Positions 35,212 through 41,990 of a stretch of 41,990 bases of DNA are shown piece after piece. Source of the stretch: Myxococcales bacterium (GTDB taxonomy: Bacteria > Myxococcota_A > Polyangia > Polyangiales > Polyangiaceae). Every line of letters begins with the position of its first letter. Position 1 is the first letter of the stretch. The translations under genes and the position numbers were made by a program. The stretch spans positions 1 to 41,990 of the forward strand of contig SXNL01000184.1 of assembly GCA_005777185.1 (NCBI GenBank), read 5' to 3'. The notes beneath the pieces were generated by a model that worked only from the letters and a program-made list of their open reading frames with translations, was not told the DNA's origin and did no database searches.

Positions 35212-36597
35212 TCATGTCCCATTTTGAAACGGAAGACCACCGGCCCGTTCGGCAGGGAAAATCTCGCGGAGGACCACGTCGAGCGGCGCGTCCCCGACCT
35301 TGCTCCAGCGCGCCGCGACCTCGCTCGCGTGGGTGGTGTCCGCCCCCACGAGCGCCTCGACGACGAGGCCGGCGCCGATCGCGACGACGGGCCGCACGGC
35401 GGCGAGGCGCATGAGGCGCGCGCCCTGCGGCATCGTCACGCCGGAGACGAACGGGTGCGACGAGCGCCGGGGGCCCGCGTCCACGTCGAGCGCCCACCGC
35501 GCGACCGCCACGTGATCGTGGAGGGCCTCCAGGTTCGCCAGCACATCGCCCGCGGCCGACGCCGCGAGGCGGACGACGAGCGCGCAACCGGGCGCCCGCT
35601 CGGGGGGCGCGCCGAACCTCCCGAGGAGGGACGCCGCACCCGGGTACGCGCACCCGGAATCCTGGAAGAGGCTCCGTGCCGCGACGTCGTCTGCCGCGCG
35701 GACGCCCGCGTCATCGACCGCCGCGCGGCGGGCGTGGATCGCCTCGCGCAGCCGGCGCTGGATGGCGCCGAGGCGGCGGTCGAGGGCGTCGCGCGGCGGG
35801 ACGTCCTCTCCGACGTGGGTCCGGAGCCCGCGCGCGATCGGCTCCCACGGGGTGGGCTCGCCCCTCGTGCGCGCCGCATCGAGGCGCCCGCGGAGCCGCG
35901 TGAGGGCGATGGTGGCCTTCCGGTACGGGTCGTTCTTGATGCCGTTCTCGACGGCGTCGAGCGCATCGTCGAGCTCGGAGCTTGCGGGCTCGAGGAGGGG
36001 CGCGCGCGCGACGGCGGTGTCGATCTCGGCGAGCCTGCGGGCGAGCCACGCGTCCCGCTCCGCGATCCGGTCGGGTGCGCCGGTCGGGGTCCACGTCCGC
36101 GCGATCGCGGAGACGAGCACGCTCGCCGACCCGGGGAGCGCGCGCTCCTCCTCCTCGCGCGCCAGCTCCTCGCGCACCAGGCGCAGCAAGCGCTCCTTCG
36201 TCGCCCCGTCGGCGCTGCGTGCGGGGGCGCGGGTGACGGACTCGCGCACCGCCTCGAGGGCGCGGCGCCGCGCCGCGAACGAGAAGGGATCGAGTGCCCC
36301 GCCCACGAGCGCCGCGGTCGTGTCCTCGCGCAGGATGACGTCCATGGAGAGGGCCCGGAGGTCGGCGTCGCTCGGCTCCACGTGGGCCCGCTCGGCCAGC
36401 CTCCGGTCGATGGCCGCCAGCTTCCGCAGGGTCGCGTCGACGACGGGCTCGAAAGGCGGCGCCTCGACGGCTGGCTCGGGCCCACGCGCGGCGGGCGCGC
36501 CGGGCCCGCACGCGGCGACGAGGACGGCTGCGAGGATGGGGGCGCCGGTCGAAGGCCACCCGGAGGGCGGGCGCCTCTCTGGGAACGGGCGAGACAT
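35212..36597 (-). CDS. Lipoprotein of unknown function, Arg/Ala-rich helical
   Basis: 461 residues. Signal peptide with lipobox VLVAA|Cys30, then a Pro/Ala-rich linker. The rest is mostly predicted helix rich in Arg, Ala and Leu with heptad-like stretches (VVDATLRKLAAIDRRLAERA, RDAWLARRLAEIDTAVARA, LDRRLGAIQRRLREAIHARR), perhaps coiled coil. A smaller C-terminal domain has two cysteines (DSGCAYPG, PGCALVVRL) that could form a disulfide. No motif of a known enzyme is visible. It starts 4 bp after the YjbQ-family stop and ends at the TerB-like start, so it lies within a tight minus-strand group. Confidence 0.7.
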   Translation of the reverse strand: MSRPFPERRPPSGWPSTGAPILAAVLVAACGPGAPAARGPEPAVEAPPFEPVVDATLRKLAAIDRRLAERAHVEPSDADLRALSMDVILREDTTAALVGGALDPFSFAARRRALEAVRESVTRAPARSADGATKERLLRLVREELAREEEERALPGSASVLVSAIARTWTPTGAPDRIAERDAWLARRLAEIDTAVARAPLLEPASSELDDALDAVENGIKNDPYRKATIALTRLRGRLDAARTRGEPTPWEPIARGLRTHVGEDVPPRDALDRRLGAIQRRLREAIHARRAAVDDAGVRAADDVAARSLFQDSGCAYPGAASLLGRFGAPPERAPGCALVVRLAASAAGDVLANLEALHDHVAVARWALDVDAGPRRSSHPFVSGVTMPQGARLMRLAAVRPVVAIGAGLVVEALVGADTTHASEVAARWSKVGDAPLDVVLREIFPAERAGGLPFQNGT

Positions 36598-36600
36598 CGG

Positions 36601-37014
36601 TCAGACGCCCATCACCTTCACGATCAGCCGCTTGTCGCGCTGCCCGTCGAACTCCGCGTAGAAGACGCGCTGCCACGTCCCGAGGTCGAGGCGGCCCTTC
36701 GTCACCGGCACGATGACCTCGTGGTGGACGAGCATCGACTTCAGGTGGGCGTCCCCGTTGTCCTCGCCGGTGCGGTGGTGTTTGTATTCTGCACGGAACG
36801 GCGCGAGGTGCTCGAGCCACGCCCAGATGTCCTCGTGCAGCCCCGACTCGTCGTCGTTCACGAACACGCCCGCGGTGATGTGCATCGCGGACACGAGCAT
36901 CATCCCCTCCTCGATGCCGCTCTTCGCGAGGATCCCCTCGAGCCGGGGCGTGAGGTGCACCAGCTCGCGCTTCTTCCGGGTGTGAAGGACCATGTACTCG
37001 GTGTGGGTCTGCAT
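36601..37014 (-). CDS. YjbQ (UPF0047) family protein
   Basis: 137 residues, the full family length. Hallmarks: VSAMHITAGVFVNDDESGLH, HLAPFRAEYKHHRTGEDNGD, HLKSMLVHHEVIVPVTKG and LGTWQRVFYAEFDGQRDKR. Conserved His and Asp/Glu residues (MHIT, HHRTGEDN, GDAHLKS) line the presumed active site. The family has been linked to a weak thiamin-phosphate-synthase activity, but its physiological role is unsettled. The ATG at 37014 lies 49 bp from the divergent ATG of the RlpA-like gene. Followed at 4 bp by the lipoprotein gene. Confidence 0.92.
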   Translation of the reverse strand: MQTHTEYMVLHTRKKRELVHLTPRLEGILAKSGIEEGMMLVSAMHITAGVFVNDDESGLHEDIWAWLEHLAPFRAEYKHHRTGEDNGDAHLKSMLVHHEVIVPVTKGRLDLGTWQRVFYAEFDGQRDKRLIVKVMGV

Positions 37015-37063
37015 CGCGAGCCGCACGATACACCTGCGGCGAGCGTTCGCGTATCCTGGGAAC

Positions 37064-37876
37064 ATGCGCGGCGTCTCGTCCCGGGCTGGCGTCTCCCTGC
37101 TCGCGTTCCTCGCGTCCTGCGCGGGCGCGAACCTCGAGGCCCCCGTCTCCGAGCGGGCAGCCCCGGCGGACGCGGGACCGGGCGAGGACGTGACCGTGTC
37201 CGCGCCGAGAGAGGCCGGCGCCTCGACGGCCGACGTGACGACGGCACCTGGGTGCGGAGAGCTCGCCTCGGCGCGGACGGCGTTCGTCTGCGCTCCGGAC
37301 GGCATGAGCCGCGGCAAGTGCCCCGACGGCGTGACGCCCCTTCGCGAAGCGTGCGCGCGCGGTTGCCTGCGCGCGGAGACCGGCAAGGACGCGGTCTGCA
37401 TGGGCACGACGAACACCTGGAGCTGCAGCGGCGCCTACGGCACCACGAAGGTCGAGGACGGCGACTACTACCTCACGGCGTTCGGCTGCTGGGTCGACGC
37501 GGTCGGCGGCAAGCACGGGGATCCTGGCGACAACTGCATCCCCGCGTGCCTCGCCACGCTGAAGGCGCGCGGGCTCTGCGTCGCCGCCGACACGGGGAAG
37601 GCGTGCGAGGAGCGCATCACCTGGTTCGTCGCGGACTCCGCGCGCTTCGGGTGCGGCGCCAGGGTGCGCGTGTCGAACCCGGCGAACGGGCGCTCCGTCG
37701 TCGCCGCCGTCATCGACGCGGGGCCGGCCTGCTTCGTCGAGCGATCGGTCAGCCACGCCATCCTGGACGCGAGCGGCAGGGTGAACCGCGAGCTGTTCGG
37801 CAGCGACCGGGGCGCGGTGGACCGGTCGCTGGTGCACGTGGTGGAGGTGGACCCACGGACCCCGCTCGGGCCCTGA
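37064..37876 (+). CDS. Lipoprotein with RlpA/expansin-like double-psi beta-barrel
   Basis: 270 residues. Lipobox LLAFLAS|Cys19, then an Ala/Glu/Pro linker with an ADAG run. The middle has many cysteines (about 10, e.g. CPDGVTPLREACARGCL). The C-terminal ~120 residues fit the DPBB fold of RlpA/EG45-like proteins: DYYLTAFGCWVD, then GCGARVRVSNPANGRSVVAA with VIDAGPAC. The NGRSV and DxGPxC motifs are diagnostic. RlpA proteins cut naked glycan strands; the catalytic Asp would be in VIDAGP, but the Glu is not identified, so activity is uncertain. It starts divergently from the YjbQ gene and converges on the next lipoprotein gene with 9 bp between the stops. Confidence 0.78.
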   Translation: MRGVSSRAGVSLLAFLASCAGANLEAPVSERAAPADAGPGEDVTVSAPREAGASTADVTTAPGCGELASARTAFVCAPDGMSRGKCPDGVTPLREACARGCLRAETGKDAVCMGTTNTWSCSGAYGTTKVEDGDYYLTAFGCWVDAVGGKHGDPGDNCIPACLATLKARGLCVAADTGKACEERITWFVADSARFGCGARVRVSNPANGRSVVAAVIDAGPACFVERSVSHAILDASGRVNRELFGSDRGAVDRSLVHVVEVDPRTPLGP

Positions 37877-37891
37877 CCGGACCGATCAGGG
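37871..37891. terminator. Hairpin formed by two convergent stop codons
   Basis: CCCTGA at 37871-37876 pairs with TCAGGG at 37886-37891. The loop (ccggaccga) can itself pair CGG with CCG. The arms include TGA of the plus gene and TGA of the minus gene, so the structure lies exactly at both gene ends. It may work as a bidirectional terminator; there is no U-tract. Confidence 0.45.
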
Positions 37892-38845
37892 ACGCGGCGA
37901 GCCGGGGGCTGGCGGGGGCGGCGAAGGGGCGCTCGGCGAGCCCCGCGGCTCGACGTGGCGCGGATCGGTGACCCCGAGGTTCACGTCCGGTCGGGCGCCC
38001 ACCCAGACGAGACGCGCGACGCGCACGCGACCGCGTGCCCTGTCCGGCGGCGGCGTGGTGAACGCTCCGTCCAGCATCAACGCGTCGAGCCGTCGCGTCC
38101 GCGTGCCGACGACCGCCTTGCCGGTCCACGTCATCGCGAGCCCGCTCTCGCTCGTGGCCGCGATGGCGAGGGAGATCTCGGCCGCCTCGGGGAGGACGCG
38201 CTCGATGCGCGCCTCGCCGCGCGTGACGGTCCACGTCTTCGCGTTCAGCGTGCGCACGACGGCCTGCGCGAACGGATCCACGCGCGCGCCCACCCCGAGC
38301 GGGGCGTCCGGGAGGGAGGCGCTCACGCCGCCGCGCATGCCGAGATCCGAGAAGATGTCGAGCGCGAGGGTCTCCACGTCCCTCGGTACCCGCGCGCCCG
38401 CCTCGTCGAGTACGCGCGGCTCGGGGGCGGTCTCCAGGATCAGCGTCCTGCCGCGAAGCGGGGTCGCGTTCTCGTTGAACTCCGCCGCCCCCAGGACGCG
38501 CCGCGTGTTCTCCCCGAAGGTCACACGGACCCGCGTGACCGCGTCGCGCGAGGCCTCGAGAATGGTTGCAGTATACAGTGAATGGTAAGACGAGCCCGCA
38601 TGCTCCCCCTGCATCTCGTCGAACCGGCTCTCCGCGAACGTCTCGGCGTGGAGCTCCTCACCCACCTTCGGAGTGTGATGCTCGAAGAGGACGTGGCCGG
38701 GCGGGACGACGACCTCCGCGCGGACGGGGGTCGCTCGGGACGTCGCGACGGCGACCTCCGCCGGCGTGACGGCGGGCGTGGGCGGGGCGCCGCACGCCAG
38801 GGCGAGCACGATCGGGGTACAGCCGAGGATGAACGAAGCGCGCAC
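37886..38845 (-). CDS. Lipoprotein of unknown function (GTG start)
   Basis: 319 residues. The start is GTG at 38845, because a perfect AAGGAGGT lies at 38850-38857 on the minus strand and the signal peptide (PIVLALA|Cys18) then begins at once. A longer open frame to 38941 has no RBS. The mature protein is beta-rich with repeats of charged and hydrophobic residues (VGEELHAETFAESRFDEM, VTRVRVTFGENTRRVLG, TWTVTRGEARIERVLPE). No family recognised. It ends in a Pro/Ser-rich tail (SPPPPAPGSPRP). Probably an envelope structural or binding protein. It faces the MXAN_2561-like gene over a ~210-bp spacer. Confidence 0.75.
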   Translation of the reverse strand: MRASFILGCTPIVLALACGAPPTPAVTPAEVAVATSRATPVRAEVVVPPGHVLFEHHTPKVGEELHAETFAESRFDEMQGEHAGSSYHSLYTATILEASRDAVTRVRVTFGENTRRVLGAAEFNENATPLRGRTLILETAPEPRVLDEAGARVPRDVETLALDIFSDLGMRGGVSASLPDAPLGVGARVDPFAQAVVRTLNAKTWTVTRGEARIERVLPEAAEISLAIAATSESGLAMTWTGKAVVGTRTRRLDALMLDGAFTTPPPDRARGRVRVARLVWVGARPDVNLGVTDPRHVEPRGSPSAPSPPPPAPGSPRP

Positions 38846-38849
38846 GCGG

Positions 38850-38857
38850 ACCTCCTT
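38850..38857 (-). promoter_or_regulatory. Strong ribosome binding site for a GTG start
   Basis: AAGGAGGT on the minus strand, 4 nt before the GTG at 38845. It fixes the start of this lipoprotein and excludes the longer frame to 38941. Confidence 0.8.
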
Positions 38858-39003
38858 CAGTGAAACGCCCCGGGAGGGAGACGTATGACACCCGACCCCG
38901 CCCCGCCGATGGCTGCCATGTTGGCAGATTCGTTCGGCCACTTGTCATTCTGTCGCGATTCACCGTCGGCCGCCCGCGGTCGGGCGCCCTCCACCCTCCG
39001 TTC

Positions 39004-39024
39004 GCCGTCCGCCGTCCGCCGTCC
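39004..39024. repeat. Three 7-bp tandem repeats
   Basis: GCCGTCC occurs three times in a row in the spacer before the surface-protein gene, followed by a degenerate copy (gcggccgtc). Short, simple repeat in a divergent gap (38846-39054) that otherwise shows no clear promoter. Confidence 0.8.
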
Positions 39025-39054
39025 GCGGCCGTCTGATCCCCGCTGAGACCTGGC

Positions 39055-40278
39055 ATGCGGTATGCTCCACCCCCTTCGCTCATGTCCTTCGCGCCGCTCC
39101 GCCGTGGAGCCCCCTTCCTCGTCGCCACCCTCCTCGCGGCCCCTGTCCACGCCCAGACCGTGGACCTCCCGGGCGCCCCCGGGACGATCGCCCGCGTCGA
39201 TCCCTCCGGCAAGGAGGTCGGCAAGCGCCCCCAGGCCAACTTCCCGGACGCCGTGAGCTACAGCGACTGCGCGCAGGATCTCCGCCTCCGCATCCCGCTC
39301 GTGCTCTCCGGCTTCGACACGAGCGTGAGCCTCCAGGTCTGGGCGGGAGGGAAGGGTACCGACTGCGCACAGCTCACGAACCGCTCGGGAGCGGCCCGGC
39401 AGTGCTGGCGGGTCACGGCGGCCGACGTCGCGCGGCAGCAGACGGCCGAGGCTCTCCTCCGCGTCCGCGACATCCTCGCGCAGCGGCAGGCCACGAGCGA
39501 CCAGTACGTGAACGCGACCGCCGAGATCTGCGGTCAGGTCGACGAGACCACCTTCACGGTCCACTTCCTCTGGGTGCGAGGCGGCGGCGACGTCGCCGGC
39601 TCGAAGACCCTCGACGTCGTGTCCGACACGATCGGGCCGCCCGCGCTCTCGGGCGTCTCGGTGTCGCCCGGGGACACCCGTCTCGGCGTCTCGTGGTCCA
39701 GCGTCGGTGAGGCCGGCGCGACGAACACCTCCCAGGTGACCGTGTACTATGCACGCGCCGGCACGAGCAGCGGGACCACGACCACGACGGTCGTGTGCGA
39801 CGACGCGGGCGCGTCCTCCACGACGGACGACGCCGGCGACGGCGAGAGCGACGCGACCGCCAGCTCGAGTGACGCGGGCTGCCGGACCGTCACCACGACC
39901 ACGCCGGCGGGCGCGTGCGCCGCGCCTGGCTTCACGAAGGGCAAGCCGCCGGACGACACCGTGCAGCGCACGACGGTGGGCGCGTTCGGGAGCTCGGCGA
40001 CGATCTCGGGGCTCGAGAACGGCGTCACGTACGCGGTCGCGGTCGCCGCGACGGATCCCTACCTCAACGTGGGCGAGGTGTCCGATCTCACGTGCCAGAC
40101 GCCGGTCGAGCTCGACGACTTCTTCGAGCGCTACCGTCGCGCCGGCGGCCAGGCCGGCGGGGGCTACTGCGCGCTCGAGGGCGCCGGGATGCCCGGCGGG
40201 TGCGGCGCGTTCGTGGTGGGCGTCGCGGGCGTGATGGTCGGCCTCTTGCGGCGGCGGAGGAGGAGAACCTCTCGATGA
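39055..40278 (+). CDS. Surface protein with MYXO-CTERM-like anchor, MXAN_2561-type
   Basis: 407 residues from ATG 39055; ATG 39082 would remove nine residues and give a more usual signal peptide (MSFAPLRRGAPFLVATLLAA), and neither has an RBS. The mature part has a Cys-containing beta domain (LRLRIPLVLSGFDTSVSLQV), then an Fn3-like domain (GPPALSGVSVSPGDTRLGVS) interrupted by a long Asp/Ala/Ser/Thr-rich insertion (about 240-280), then VTYAVAVAATDPYLNVGEVS. The C-terminus has Cys residues, a hydrophobic helix (FVVGVAGVMVGLLRRRRRR) and a basic cluster, the pattern of MYXO-CTERM sorting signals. From memory it matches the MXAN_2561 anchored protein family. It overlaps the barrel gene start, so they are one operon. 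Confidence 0.82.
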   Translation: MRYAPPPSLMSFAPLRRGAPFLVATLLAAPVHAQTVDLPGAPGTIARVDPSGKEVGKRPQANFPDAVSYSDCAQDLRLRIPLVLSGFDTSVSLQVWAGGKGTDCAQLTNRSGAARQCWRVTAADVARQQTAEALLRVRDILAQRQATSDQYVNATAEICGQVDETTFTVHFLWVRGGGDVAGSKTLDVVSDTIGPPALSGVSVSPGDTRLGVSWSSVGEAGATNTSQVTVYYARAGTSSGTTTTTVVCDDAGASSTTDDAGDGESDATASSSDAGCRTVTTTTPAGACAAPGFTKGKPPDDTVQRTTVGAFGSSATISGLENGVTYAVAVAATDPYLNVGEVSDLTCQTPVELDDFFERYRRAGGQAGGGYCALEGAGMPGGCGAFVVGVAGVMVGLLRRRRRRTSR

Positions 40279-41039
40279 AGAACAAGGCCCTCGCGACCGT
40301 CCTCGTGCTCCTCGTGCTCCCGGCCGCGCCCGCGTCCGCGCAGGAGCTCAACGCCTACGCGCGCGGACAGGCCCCGGTGGAGTCGCCCCAGAACTTCGCG
40401 TTCGAGGCGCGCTTCTCGCCCTATCGGCCCCAGATCGACGACGAGCCGGCGTTGAAGGGGAGGACCCCGTACCGCGACACGTTCGGCTCGATGCCGCGAG
40501 CGCTCGTCCAGCTCGAGCTCGACTGGCAGGCGCTCCGCATCCCTCACGTCGGGACCGTGGGGCCCGGGATAGGTGTAGGATACACGGAAATGACCGACCG
40601 CTCGTTCACCACGGGCGGCACCCGCGGCGAGGAGGACACGACGCTCTCCATCTACCCGATGTACGCGGCCGCCGTGGTCCGCGCCGACGCGGTCTACAAG
40701 GATCTGCGCATCCCCCTCGTCCCCTACGCGAAGGCGGGCGTCGGATATGCCCTCTGGAAGGCGGCCAACCCCGGCGGCACGTCCACCGCGCTCCGCCCCG
40801 ACGGCAGCTCCACCGAGGGGAAGGGCCACACGTGGGGCACGCACCTCGCGGTCGGCGTGGGGCTCGCGCTCGACGCGCTCGACACCTACTCGTCCCGCAA
40901 CCTCGACCAGACGACGGGCATCAACCACACGTATCTCTTCGGCGAGTACTACCTCGCGAGCCTGAACGGCCTCGGGCAGGACAGCGCCCTCCGCGTCGGC
41001 TCGAGCTCCTGGGCGATGGGGTTGATGTTCGAGTTCTGA
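40275..41039 (+). CDS. Outer-membrane beta-barrel protein, MXAN_2562-type
   Basis: 254 residues. Signal peptide 1-22 (VLPAAPASA|QELN). The mature protein begins SPQNFAFEARFSPYRPQID and has barrel-like strands (IGVGYTEMTDRSFTT, YPMYAAAVVRADAVYK, VPYAKAGVGYALWKA, HLAVGVGLALDALDTYSS, YLFGEYYLASLNGLG). It ends in WAMGLMFEF, with a terminal Phe suited to outer-membrane assembly. From memory this matches the MXAN_2562 barrel family, and the order MXAN_2561-like then MXAN_2562-like is the same as the Myxococcus numbering implies. ATG overlaps the upstream TGA by 4 bp and follows GGAGGAGGAG. Function unknown; the pair probably act together at the surface. Confidence 0.85.
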   Translation: MKNKALATVLVLLVLPAAPASAQELNAYARGQAPVESPQNFAFEARFSPYRPQIDDEPALKGRTPYRDTFGSMPRALVQLELDWQALRIPHVGTVGPGIGVGYTEMTDRSFTTGGTRGEEDTTLSIYPMYAAAVVRADAVYKDLRIPLVPYAKAGVGYALWKAANPGGTSTALRPDGSSTEGKGHTWGTHLAVGVGLALDALDTYSSRNLDQTTGINHTYLFGEYYLASLNGLGQDSALRVGSSSWAMGLMFEF

Positions 41040-41841
41040 CGCGCCCGCGGGTGCGGGTACCCTGGCGCGCGACTGTGGTCAGTTCCCGAGGATCGGGGTC
41101 GCTCCGCGCCCGAGCAGCTGCTCCACCGCTCCGAGGAGCTGCTCGGGGGTGAAGGGCTTCTGGAGGAGCGGATGCGGCACGTCGTCCCTCGGCGCGTGGC
41201 TGCCCGGCGCGAAGCCCGAGACGAAGAGGCGCGGGGCGGTCACGCCGAGCGCGGCGATCCGTCGCTCGAGCACCGTCCCGCCCATCTCGGGCATGAGCAC
41301 GTCCAGGATGAGGAGGCCGAGCCCAGGGCCGTGTCGTGCCGCCACGTCGAGCGCCGCGTTCGCGTCGGAGGCCGTCCTCACGCGGTACCCCCGCGGGATG
41401 CCGCACCGCTCCTCGAGGAGGACGAGCCACTCCGGCGCGAGGACGACGAGGAGGTACCCGGCGAACAGGATGTAGGAGAGGTAGAGCGCGGGATCCCGGT
41501 CGATCGTCTCCTCGAGGTACAGGATGAGGTCGCCCATCGAGGACACGGCGGCCGTCTTTGCGCGGCGCGACCGGCGCGCGCGTGACCTCCTGCAGATCGC
41601 GCTCGGCCCACACCTCGTGGCCGTCCTCCTCCCGTCGCTTGTGCTCGTAGTGCGCGGCGAGGGCTTGGTCGCCGAGCGCCGTCGCCCTGTCGCGGGCGCG
41701 GACGAGGTTCGGCTGCGTGTGGCACACGAGGTGGTGCACGTTCTCGAGGTAGCGCGCGATGCACGCTTTCGTGAGCGTGCCGTCCGCGGCCTTCGAGAAG
41801 AGCGGGTTGGTGTTGCGGATCTGAGGAATCCCCTCATTTTC

Positions 41842-41871
41842 GAGCCCGAGCCCGCGCCCGAGCCCGAGCCC
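41842..41871. repeat. Hexanucleotide tandem repeat
   Basis: Five GAGCCC units (third unit GCGCCC) at the 5' end of the broken chimera. On the minus strand it would encode Gly-Leu pairs. Slippage here may have altered the start region of that gene. Confidence 0.8.
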
Positions 41872-41883
41872 GATTCCTGCGCA

Positions 41884-41900
41884 ACGAACCCGCGGTTCGT
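41884..41900. promoter_or_regulatory. Perfect inverted repeat between divergent genes
   Basis: ACGAACC-CGC-GGTTCGT, 7-bp arms with a 3-bp centre, 14 bp before the four-helix-bundle ATG. Candidate operator or short hairpin; no regulator is known to bind it. Confidence 0.4.
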
Positions 41901-41914
41901 GCCGACTGGCGGGC

Positions 41915-41990
41915 ATGGACGGGTTCGAACATGAGCGACTCGACGTCTACCGTGCGAGCATCGAGCTGGTGGCGGGGGCGGACCAGCTCG
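41915..41990 (+). CDS. Four-helix-bundle protein, S23-like, N-terminal part (runs off the right edge)
   Basis: 25 residues are visible: MDGFEHERLDVYRASIELVA and a few more. The F-x-H-E-R-L-x-V-Y-x-A-x-x-x-V start is the signature of the four-helix-bundle (23S rRNA intervening-sequence, S23-like) proteins, small proteins common in myxobacteria whose role is not settled. They are related in fold to the Avd accessory protein of diversity-generating retroelements, but nothing else here suggests such an element. ATG 41915; a GGCGGGC upstream is a weak RBS. It diverges from the broken chimera. Confidence 0.72.
   Translation, partial: MDGFEHERLDVYRASIELVAGADQL

Larger units (their letters stand above)
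41079..41916 (-). pseudogene. Broken chimera: haem-oxygenase-like diiron domain, frameshifted, joined to a 5'-truncated response-regulator receiver
   Basis: The first part reads (frame 1) NTNPLFSKAADGTLTKACIA, LENVHHLVCHTQPNLVRARD and YEHKRREEDGHEVWAERDL, which resembles the haem-oxygenase-like iron-containing redox enzyme family with its REExxH-type metal motif. Near 41565 the match moves to the neighbouring frame by one extra base (gcgccgcgc): MGDLILYLEETIDRDPALYL, SYILFAGYLLVVLAPEWL and LEERCGIPR continue the same protein. At about 41385-41392 this joins a receiver domain lacking its first strand, helix and acidic pair: GYRVRTASDANAALDVAARH, LLILDVLMPEMGG with the phospho-Asp, and LLQKPFTPEQLLGAVEQLL with the Lys. 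The 5' end is unclear, since the nearest ATG overlaps the start of the divergent gene. Most likely a deletion fusion and pseudogene. A sequencing error could explain the frameshift but not the fusion. Confidence 0.65.

Noticed and set aside
41919..41930. GGGTTCGAAC, another T-loop-like sequence
   Set aside because: It encodes the conserved start of the four-helix-bundle protein; no tRNA cloverleaf fits.
41914..41990. Diversity-generating retroelement suggested by the Avd-like four-helix-bundle protein
   Set aside because: No reverse transcriptase or template/variable repeat pair is visible, and the sequence start is S23-type.

Overview
The window is about 42 kb of GC-rich chromosomal DNA from a myxobacterium (Myxococcota, probably Polyangia-like). 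The reasons are the density of secreted lipoproteins with Asp/Ala/Gly-rich linkers after the lipobox, a Stigma-type Cys-rich repeat, a C-terminal MYXO-CTERM-like anchor, relatives of Myxococcus-named families (MXAN_5187, MXAN_2561 and MXAN_2562, recognised from memory), and a periplasmic domain of the kind that sits between kinase and TPRs in myxobacterial Ser/Thr kinases. No tRNA, rRNA, CRISPR array, phage or IS element was found. Gene density is high: the longest gene-free stretch is about 260 bp (26000-26257).

Layout. 1-315 is the start of ppdK (minus). 402-1541 is a Cys-rich lipoprotein. glyS (minus) and ruvB (plus) diverge at about 3.8 kb. From 5.0 to 12.9 kb, plus-strand genes follow closely: a REC-GAF-PAS-PAS-HisKA protein without an ATPase domain, a complete histidine kinase overlapping it by 4 bp, a cupredoxin-like exported protein, a two-TM CACHE-like sensor (MXAN_5187 family) and a FadL-type outer-membrane porin. 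trxB follows. 14.0-19.9 kb encodes exported proteins: a two-TM envelope protein, a six-hairpin glycosidase lipoprotein, a beta-propeller-like lipoprotein and a CE1-type esterase lipoprotein.

19.9-23.5 kb is a minus-strand operon: VOC protein with a histone-H1-like tail, DMT-like permease, a stand-alone kinase-sensor-domain lipoprotein, and the same domain followed by TPRs. 23.6-27.5 kb has an outer-membrane barrel, a probable clan CD cysteine peptidase with a PPC domain, and a PHM-like copper monooxygenase with a Cys-rich tail. 27.6-38.8 kb is mostly minus strand: TerB-like, msrB, a DMGDH/sarcosine-dehydrogenase-like flavoprotein, DUF362+CBM9-like lipoprotein, serA, a second TerB-like gene, lipoproteins, a YjbQ-family enzyme and an RlpA-like protein (plus). 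39.0-41.0 kb is an MXAN_2561/2562-like pair of surface proteins. The window ends with a broken gene chimera and the start of a four-helix-bundle (S23-like) gene.

How the genes fit together: the core enzymes (PpdK, GlyS, RuvB, TrxB, SerA, MsrB) are scattered among envelope and secretion genes. The most notable items are the split histidine kinase pair and its exported neighbours, the RuvB with a Val in place of the invariant Walker A Gly, the kinase-sensor domain found without a kinase, the VOC/H1-tail fusion, and the frameshifted diiron-protein/receiver chimera at the right edge.
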